Assembly: GCA_028285525.1 (NCBI GenBank)
Contig: JANQOZ010000079.1
Coordinates: 1-49,158 of the forward strand
DNA from: Lysobacterales bacterium
GTDB lineage: Bacteria > Pseudomonadota > Gammaproteobacteria > Xanthomonadales > SZUA-38
DNA length: 49,158 bases
Reading direction: 5' to 3'
Shown here: positions 43,790-49,158 of the stretch, in pieces
Position numbering within the stretch: position 1 is the first letter of the stretch
How the letters are laid out: each line of letters starts with the position of its first letter
Position numbers and translations under genes: made by a program
The notes under the pieces: generated by a model
The model's database searches: none
Told to the model about the DNA's origin: nothing
Seen by the model: the letters and a program-made list of their open reading frames with translations, nothing else

Positions 43790-44962
43790 TCAGGGGACCT
43801 GGTAGGCCGACAGGCGACCACCGCGCCCATAGACCAACAGGCGATTCGACGCGGAGATCATGTACCCGGCAACACCGTCAGAATCGTGCCGGATTCGCGC
43901 GACAAAACTGCCGTCCTCGGTGGAAAGAAAGTGCAGATAACCCTCAAAATCAGCGACCACCACCGAATTGGAAAACAGCGTCGGTGAGCCGATCAGGCGC
44001 CGAACCAGCGCGTCCTGTTTCCAGAGCGTGCCGCCGGACAGTCGCTCGAGCGCCCACAGGGCGTCGTCAGAGTCGCTGACCGCGATGAGGTTGCGATCCG
44101 CGGTCAGTCCTTCATAGGCGGAAAACTCTCGGGCCCACAGCAGCCGGCCAGAGTCCGCAGCAAAGGCCCGCAGCCGCCCCTGGAAGCCCACCGCGTACAG
44201 GTCGCCGGCAACCAGCGCCAGGTGTCCGTCCACGTCGGACAGGCGCTCGAGGACGTTGCGGCCGCTGGGTGGGGACACGGGTTCCTGCCAGACCAGTGAG
44301 CCGTCGCTGGCTCGCAGGGCGACCAGGTTGCCGTTGTCGAGGCCGATATAGACAAAACCCGCGCGGGCCAGCGGATCGCCGTTTCCGTGCAGCGTCAGCG
44401 TGGGGACCGCACTGTCGAAGACCCACTGGCGCCGCCCGTCGGCGGCATTGAGTCCGTAGACGCGGCTGTCTTCAGACCTCACGATGACCATGCCTCGATG
44501 CACCACCGGCGCCGCCAGGATGTCGGACGTGGCGTTGCTGCGCCACAGTTCGCTGCCGTCCTCAGCGGACAGGGCGACAATCTGGCCGTCAAGGCCGCCC
44601 ACAGCCACGACGTCGTCCTCGACCCCCGGCCCGCCGGTGATCGTGAAATCCAGCCGGGTTTCCCAGAGCGTATTGCCCTCTTCCAGCCCGACACTTTTCA
44701 CCACGCCGTTGCTGGACGCTGCGTAAACCTTAAAGTCTGCAACGACCGGAGACAGACGAAAGCCGCTTTCCGGCACACCTTTGCCTACCTGGGTCGACCA
44801 GGTGCGCTCGACCTGCATGGTGGCGTCGAAGTCCACCAGCGGCGCGGGGCCCAGCTCCTCGTCATCTCCAAACCAGGAGCACGCCTGAAGCAGCCCCAGG
44901 CAGCCGCTGAGCAGCAGGATGCGAAACACGCTGAGAGTCCCAGCGCGAGGGCTGGATATCAT
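43790..44962 (-). CDS. bamB: Outer-membrane protein assembly factor BamB
   Basis: A lipoprotein of the Bam complex, eight-bladed PQQ-type propeller that helps BamA insert barrel proteins. The signal peptide ends in LLQAC (lipidated Cys near 28, then Ser, so outer-membrane sorting). Repeats such as GNTLWETRL, GSELWRSNA, GSLVWQEPV, GRLLWAREF and GTLWKQDA mark the propeller blades. 390 residues is normal. It overlaps yfgM by 4 bases (ATGA). Within this window the outer-membrane barrel at 31381 is a likely client. Confidence 0.96.
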   Translation of the reverse strand: MISSPRAGTLSVFRILLLSGCLGLLQACSWFGDDEELGPAPLVDFDATMQVERTWSTQVGKGVPESGFRLSPVVADFKVYAASSNGVVKSVGLEEGNTLWETRLDFTITGGPGVEDDVVAVGGLDGQIVALSAEDGSELWRSNATSDILAAPVVHRGMVIVRSEDSRVYGLNAADGRRQWVFDSAVPTLTLHGNGDPLARAGFVYIGLDNGNLVALRASDGSLVWQEPVSPPSGRNVLERLSDVDGHLALVAGDLYAVGFQGRLRAFAADSGRLLWAREFSAYEGLTADRNLIAVSDSDDALWALERLSGGTLWKQDALVRRLIGSPTLFSNSVVVADFEGYLHFLSTEDGSFVARIRHDSDGVAGYMISASNRLLVYGRGGRLSAYQVP

Positions 44963-45627
44963 GTGGCGTCCTCGACCGCCTCAGCCGCGTCAGCCGACGC
45001 TTCCGGGGCAGCCAGATCATCCAGCTTCATTTGCAGCATTGACCGATCCCGCCCGGCAAGGTTATCCAGGGCGGTTTGATAGGCCTCGCGCGCTGCGCCC
45101 GGGTCACCCTGCGCCAGCAGAATGTCGCCACGGATCTCAGCCGCCAGCCCTCGATGTTCGTCGCTATCGTGTCGGTTAACCGCCGCCAAAGCTTCCGGCA
45201 GCTGACCGGTCTGCACAAGGACACGGGCCTTGCGCAGGCCAGCTATCGGCTTCAACGCCTCCGGCGCCCCGGACTGCTCGGCGAATTCAAGCAAAGCCAC
45301 GGCCTCGGAAAAATTTCTTTCCTCAACGGCTTTCCCCGCTAGGGTGAAGGCCGCCAGGGTGGCATAGGCCGGGTTGTCGTTGGTGGAGGTGAACTGATCC
45401 AGCACCTCCCGGGTGGCCTCAACGTCACCTTCGAGATCGGTCAACAGCTGCTCATAGGCAGTTGCCGCCTGTTCACGGCCAGCCAGCTCGCTCGCCTGCC
45501 AGAATCGCCACCCATAGAGGCCGCCGATACCGAGCGCAATGCCAAAAAAGATGGACAGACCGTTGGTTTTCAGCCATTGCTTGACCGCTTCACCCTGCTC
45601 GTGGTCGTCGTAGTATTCGTTTCTCAC
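44959..45627 (-). CDS. yfgM: YfgM-family ancillary SecYEG translocon protein
   Basis: 222 residues: a short cytosolic N terminus, one membrane helix (about 22-40, LSIFFGIALGIGGLYGW), then a periplasmic region of TPR-like helices. This matches YfgM, which associates with SecYEG and PpiD and supports periplasmic chaperones. Position between hisS and bamB is conserved. The start is GTG. The C terminus (DDLAAPEASADAAEAVEDAT) is an acidic, Ala-rich extension. Confidence 0.92.
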   Translation of the reverse strand: MRNEYYDDHEQGEAVKQWLKTNGLSIFFGIALGIGGLYGWRFWQASELAGREQAATAYEQLLTDLEGDVEATREVLDQFTSTNDNPAYATLAAFTLAGKAVEERNFSEAVALLEFAEQSGAPEALKPIAGLRKARVLVQTGQLPEALAAVNRHDSDEHRGLAAEIRGDILLAQGDPGAAREAYQTALDNLAGRDRSMLQMKLDDLAAPEASADAAEAVEDAT

Positions 45628-45670
45628 CGCCTCTCAGGCTCCGTTCTTTTGCTTATGTGGTGCGCGTAAC

Positions 45671-45710
45671 CCGCCATTTTTTCAACCCGCGAAGGATTTT
45701 TCAATGGCGG
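45671..45710. repeat. Inverted repeat between hisS and yfgM
   Basis: CCGCCATT (45671-45678) and AATGGCGG (45703-45710) flank 24 bases that contain the near-repeated TTTTTCA twice. It lies in the 145-base gap before yfgM. It may be an operator or an RNA hairpin at the end of hisS; without a T-run after the stem it is not a clear terminator. Confidence 0.35.
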
Positions 45711-45772
45711 CGCAAGTTGGGCGTCCGAATCCGCGGTTCCGGCAGACCGCGTGCGTCCCGGCAACCCGGGTT

Positions 45773-47056
45773 TCAGGAAGATTCGCCGATCGTCGCCAGG
45801 TGATCTCTAAGCGTTTCTGGCAGGTCGGAAAAGCTCACAACCACAGCCTCGCCGCTCTGGCGCAGCGGCTTGATCTGCACCGTCTGGGCCTCCAGCTCGC
45901 TTTCCCCCAAAACGAGCGCAAGCGCAGCGCCGCTCTTGTCGGCTCGCTTGAACTGCGCCCGGAAGCTGCCGCCACCGAGGTTTTGCATCAACCGCAGTCC
46001 CGGAACTTCGTCCCGCAGTCGCTCGGCCAACGCCATCGCGACGGGCCAGGCCCGTTCACCAGCGGCGACAAAAAACACGTGCGGTGGCTCGGTAACGAGT
46101 TCCCTGCCCTGTTCCTGCAGCAGTGCGACGACTCGGTCGACCCCCAGCGAGAAGCCGATTCCGGGCGTCGCCGGTCCGCCGAGAGTCTCGACCAGCCCGT
46201 CGTAGCGCCCCCCGGCGCAAATGGTGCCCTGACTGCCGAGTTCTGTTGTCTTGAATTCAAATACGCTTCGACTGTAGTAATCGAGCCCGCGGACCAGCCG
46301 GGGATTGATCTGAAAGCTGACGTTGGCTCGCTCCAGCATGCCCCGCAAATCGTCAAAGTGTTCAGCGGACTCGCTGTCCAGGTGCTCCAGCAGGCTCGGG
46401 GCGCCGGCGATCAGCTCCGCCATGTCGGGATTCTTACTGTCCAGAATTCGCAGCGGGTTCGACTCCAGCCGGCGAACGCTGTCCTCATCGAGGTCTGCGC
46501 GCCTGGCCGTGAGGTACTCCAGCAGCACCTCGCGATAGCGCTGTCGTGAGTCGCGGGTGCCGAGGGAGTTGAGTTCGAGCGTAATTCCGGTGAGGCCCAG
46601 CTGACGCCAAAGTCGCGCCAGCATGATGATCATTTCCGCGTCGATGTCGGGCCCCGGCAGGCCGAAGACCTCTGCTCCGGTCTGATAGAACTGACGGTTT
46701 CGCCCGCGCTGTACGTTCTCGCGGCGAAACATGGGTCCGCTGTACCAGAGTTTGCTGCTGTGGCCCTTGAGCAGTCCGTTGCTGATCGCCGCTCGCACAC
46801 AGCCGGCCGTACCTTCCGGCCGCAGACTGAGCGCATCGTCGTTGCGATCGACGAAGCTATACATCTCTTTGGACACCACGTCGGTCGCCAGTCCAATCGC
46901 CCGGCTGAACAGCTCGGTTCGTTCCACCAGGGGGAGCCTCAGTTCAAGGTAGCCGTAGCTTTCCAGGAGCCGGCTCGCGGTTGCCTCGACACGCTGCCAG
47001 GTGGCGGTCTGGCCGGGCACCAGGTCATACATTCCCTTAACGCGTTGTATCGACAT
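45773..47056 (-). CDS. hisS: Histidyl-tRNA synthetase
   Basis: Class II aminoacyl-tRNA synthetase, 427 residues, normal length. Motif 2 (FRRENVQRGRNRQFYQ), the histidine-specific element LVRGLDYYSRSVFE and motif 3 (GFSLGVDRV) are all present. A C-terminal anticodon-binding domain follows. The ATG is preceded by GGAG five bases away. The rodZ gene ends 69 bases upstream; this gap contains only a GC-rich GGCGGC/GCCGCC hairpin and the ribosome site. Many gammaproteobacteria have ispG between rodZ and hisS, and it is missing here. Confidence 0.97.
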   Translation of the reverse strand: MSIQRVKGMYDLVPGQTATWQRVEATASRLLESYGYLELRLPLVERTELFSRAIGLATDVVSKEMYSFVDRNDDALSLRPEGTAGCVRAAISNGLLKGHSSKLWYSGPMFRRENVQRGRNRQFYQTGAEVFGLPGPDIDAEMIIMLARLWRQLGLTGITLELNSLGTRDSRQRYREVLLEYLTARRADLDEDSVRRLESNPLRILDSKNPDMAELIAGAPSLLEHLDSESAEHFDDLRGMLERANVSFQINPRLVRGLDYYSRSVFEFKTTELGSQGTICAGGRYDGLVETLGGPATPGIGFSLGVDRVVALLQEQGRELVTEPPHVFFVAAGERAWPVAMALAERLRDEVPGLRLMQNLGGGSFRAQFKRADKSGAALALVLGESELEAQTVQIKPLRQSGEAVVVSFSDLPETLRDHLATIGESS

Positions 47057-47125
47057 CGGGCTCCGTCGTGCAGGGTCTAGCGGCGGCGCAAAGGGCCGCC
47101 TATTGAGCTTGGGGCGGTTTGCCGG

Positions 47126-48004
47126 TCAGTCCGCGGGCAGCGAAAATTCGGCGATTTCACCGGTGCGGTGGGGATCGAGGGCATAGATCGCGTCGTCTAG
47201 GTACGCCGTGACGGCGTCAGCGTTGCCCAGTCGTACCTCGAGGCCCGCATCGGTCTCAAAAGATCGGCTGGAACCCGCCGCCATCAGCCCGAAGGCGAGA
47301 CGTTTGCCGTTGGCGTCGTTGACTTCGAGCCACGCCTCTTCGCTGAACTCCAGGTGCAGCACCGGAATCGGCTTCAACGGCGCCGGCGTCGCGATCGCGT
47401 TGTCGCGCAGGAGTTCGGGCAGCGGCGCAATCGACGCCAGCCGGGGTTCGACACGTCGCTCGACCGCTGCGGTTCCCGAGTCGCTCGTCGTGGCACCCGC
47501 GGAGGCCGAATTGTCGGTAGCGCCCCGAGAGGCCACAGCCGCCGGAGCCGGCGGACCGATCTCACCCTTGAAGGCGCCCATGACGAGCCAGGTTGCCGGT
47601 ATCGCTAGCAGCGCGGTCGCCGCCACGTAGGCCAGCAACCGATGTGAGTGATGCAGCGCCGACGGCTTGGGCGAAACCAGAAACTCGGACTGCGCCGCGT
47701 CCTGCGCGGCCCGCTCGCGCGACGTAAAGAAGGCTTCAGCGGAAGAACAATCGACTTCCAGTAGCCGGGCCAGCGAATCGAGATAGCCACGCAGGTAGAC
47801 CGGCGCGCCGAGCTGGTCCCACTGACCGGCCTCGATACGGGTGATCGTGGATGCCGTCAGGTTGATCTGCCGAGCGAGGTCGCGCTCGGTCAGCCCTCGC
47901 GCGTCGCGGGCATGCCTGAGGCGCTCGCCGAGCGCCTCCGCTGCCGCAAGGCCGTCGTCTGTGGTCGAGGATCGCTGGTCAGAACTATCCGCAGTACTCA
48001 TCAT
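47126..48004 (-). CDS. rodZ: Cell-shape protein RodZ-like, helix-turn-helix plus DUF4115
   Basis: 292 residues from the ATG at 48004, which has AGGGGAA at 48010-48016, five bases away. The N-terminal Cro/C1-type helix-turn-helix (LRHARDARGLTERDLARQINLT, about 30-80) binds MreB in known RodZ. A membrane helix follows (about 123-143, AYVAATALLAIPATWLVMGAF). A Ser/Ala/Thr-rich periplasmic linker precedes the C-terminal DUF4115 beta domain (LEFSEEAWLEVNDANG onward). The frame could start at 48199 but that would cover most of pilF's tail. It overlaps pilF by 20 bases, the usual order. Confidence 0.93.
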   Translation of the reverse strand: MMSTADSSDQRSSTTDDGLAAAEALGERLRHARDARGLTERDLARQINLTASTITRIEAGQWDQLGAPVYLRGYLDSLARLLEVDCSSAEAFFTSRERAAQDAAQSEFLVSPKPSALHHSHRLLAYVAATALLAIPATWLVMGAFKGEIGPPAPAAVASRGATDNSASAGATTSDSGTAAVERRVEPRLASIAPLPELLRDNAIATPAPLKPIPVLHLEFSEEAWLEVNDANGKRLAFGLMAAGSSRSFETDAGLEVRLGNADAVTAYLDDAIYALDPHRTGEIAEFSLPAD

Positions 48005-48779
48005 TCTGGTTCCCCTGCCCCAGTCGCTGTGCCTGGCTCGACTCCGGATAATAGGATTTGAGCTGCCGGGCGCAGTCGCTGGCGGTCTTAGTATCACCCA
48101 TACGGGTCTCGATAGCGTAACAAAGCCATAGGGATTCGGGGGAGTCGCCGCGCGCTGCCTGCAGCCGCTGCAAAAACGCCCGAGCTCTGAAATCGTCACC
48201 GCGCTTGCACAGCGCGCGACTCAGCATATACAGCGCGTCTGGATAACGTTCGTTCGCCTCCAGCGCCTGGCGGTAGCGGTCCTCGGCAGCACCCAGCTGA
48301 CCCGACTGCTCGAGACAGGTGCCGGCGTTGGTGAGTGCAACCTCGGGGTTCTGATAAAAAGGCTGTTCGACCGCCCGCTCGAAGTACCGGATCGAATCCT
48401 GGTAGCGCTCGACCTTGCAGAGGAATTGCCCGTAGTTGTTCAGGACATCGCCGTTGTTCGGCGCCAGCTTGGTCGCCTGCCGATAGTGTTTTTCGGCGTC
48501 GTCGAACCGATTGATCCGTTCGTAGATGACGCCGGCCACGGTGTGGGCGCCGGCCGACTCTGGATCCTGTACCAGAGCGCGGGCGATTTTTTCCAGCGCG
48601 AGCTCCGTATCGCCCTTTTCCAGGTAGCCGACGGCAAGCTGCGTGTTGGTCTCCGCCGCCTTGGCGGCCGCGTCAGCCTGCTGCTGACGTGCGCTGGTCG
48701 TGCTGCCGCTGCTGGCACAGCCCGCGAGCACCAGGCACAGCAACAGCAGTGTTAGGAGAAACGCCCTGCTTCGGCTCAT
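47985..48779 (-). CDS. pilF: Type IV pilus biogenesis/stability lipoprotein PilF (PilW)
   Basis: 264 residues. The signal peptide ends in a lipobox, LAGC, with the lipidated Cys about residue 20 and Ala after it. Six or so TPR units follow ([63 protein letters not shown] and so on). PilF guides the PilQ secretin to the outer membrane for pilus extrusion. The ATG at 48779 overlaps the rlmN stop by 4 bases. No other pilus genes are in the window, but with comEC it hints at DNA uptake. Confidence 0.93.
   Translation of the reverse strand: MSRSRAFLLTLLLLCLVLAGCASSGSTTSARQQQADAAAKAAETNTQLAVGYLEKGDTELALEKIARALVQDPESAGAHTVAGVIYERINRFDDAEKHYRQATKLAPNNGDVLNNYGQFLCKVERYQDSIRYFERAVEQPFYQNPEVALTNAGTCLEQSGQLGAAEDRYRQALEANERYPDALYMLSRALCKRGDDFRARAFLQRLQAARGDSPESLWLCYAIETRMGDTKTASDCARQLKSYYPESSQAQRLGQGNQNDEYCG
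48010..48016 (-). promoter_or_regulatory. Ribosome binding site of rodZ
   Basis: AGGGGAA on the minus strand, five bases before the ATG at 48004, inside the pilF coding sequence. It decides the rodZ start in favour of 292 residues over the longer frame. Confidence 0.7.
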
Positions 48780-49158
48780 GTCGAGATCTCCAGCTCGCGG
48801 CGACCGCGCCCGCCGCCGGTTGCTTGTGCACTCTTGGCAAGCAGGCGCGTCTGGTGCCTCTCCTGTCGTCGGGTTCGGTCCTTGACCCGCCCGACGAGCT
48901 GGCCGCACGCGGCGTCGATGTCGTCGCCCCGGGTTTTGCGCAGGGTCGCAACAACGCCCGCGTCCTGAATGATCTTCTGAAAAGTCGCAATGCGCTGCGG
49001 CGACGAACGACGATAGTCCGTTCCGGGAAATGGATTGAACGGAATAAGGTTCAGCTTCGAGGGCACCTGTCGCAGAAGCCGGATCAGCGAGCGCGCGTGC
49101 TCCGGATGATCGTTGACGCCCTCGATCAGCGTGTACTCGAAGGTGATGCGCGCACGCG
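48776..49158 (-). CDS. rlmN: 23S rRNA/tRNA methyltransferase RlmN, C-terminal part
   Basis: The gene runs off the window, so only its last 126 or so codons are seen. The protein begins in the middle of the radical-SAM barrel at [16 protein letters not shown], a strongly conserved RlmN stretch, and continues through [28 protein letters not shown] holds the cysteine that carries the transient methyl link to the RNA base in RlmN (m2A2503 of 23S rRNA, m2A37 of tRNA). The tail is basic. It overlaps pilF by 4 bases, the normal gene order. Confidence 0.95.
   Translation of the reverse strand, partial: RARITFEYTLIEGVNDHPEHARSLIRLLRQVPSKLNLIPFNPFPGTDYRRSSPQRIATFQKIIQDAGVVATLRKTRGDDIDAACGQLVGRVKDRTRRQERHQTRLLAKSAQATGGGRGRRELEIST

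Overview
The window is GC-rich, densely coded chromosomal DNA from a Gram-negative bacterium, almost certainly a gammaproteobacterium. The evidence is a lipid A/KDO block (lpxK, kdsB, msbA), Lol and Bam lipoprotein/outer-membrane assembly genes, and two classic gammaproteobacterial gene orders: uvrC-pgsA-tRNA-Gly(GCC), and rlmN-pilF-rodZ-hisS-yfgM-bamB-der. The order comEC-exbB-exbD-msbA-lpxK-kdsB-LMW-PTP-uvrC-pgsA, with sdhE/ygfX and lolCD beside it, suggests the Xanthomonadales/Lysobacterales side of the class. That placement is inference and was not tested by a search.

Layout. 1-15.2 kb (minus strand): a long run of envelope and repair genes, reading from high to low coordinates: SDHAF4-like, sdhE, ygfX, lolC/E, lolD, comEC, exbB, exbD, msbA, lpxK, kdsB, LMW phosphatase, NHL/thioredoxin-like protein, family 5 uracil-DNA glycosylase, uvrC, pgsA, tRNA-Gly. 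15.2-20.4 kb: mixed strands with ygfZ, a methyltransferase, a SRAP abasic-site protein, a DMT permease and a conserved protein with a possible PilZ-like region. 20.6-24.1 kb: gdhA and a secreted S9 peptidase.

24.3-37.2 kb is the most unusual part. Six closely spaced plus-strand genes look like a complete trans-envelope electron conduit. They encode: (1) a cytosolic FAD/NAD(P) protein fused to two cyclic-nucleotide-binding domains and four [4Fe-4S] clusters; (2) a membrane protein with two H-x13-H helices, as in di-haem cytochrome b; (3) an FHA-like domain joined through one membrane helix to a periplasmic decahaem cytochrome; (4) a lipoprotein with two GlcG/HbpS domains; (5) an outer-membrane beta-barrel; (6) a 1336-residue exported decahaem cytochrome with a His-rich insert and an LVIVD-type propeller. 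A sigma70-like promoter and a 10-bp inverted repeat lie upstream and a strong hairpin follows. The substrate and the direction of electron flow cannot be read from sequence.

37.4-42.3 kb: a small lipoprotein, a four-gene TRAP transporter operon with a TatT (TPAT) lipoprotein, and a small exported protein. 42.4-49.2 kb: the housekeeping block der-bamB-yfgM-hisS-rodZ-pilF-rlmN on the minus strand. ispG, often found between rodZ and hisS, is absent here; rlmN runs off the end. I saw no insertion sequences, prophage genes, CRISPR arrays or rRNA. No gene-free stretch exceeds 300 bases.
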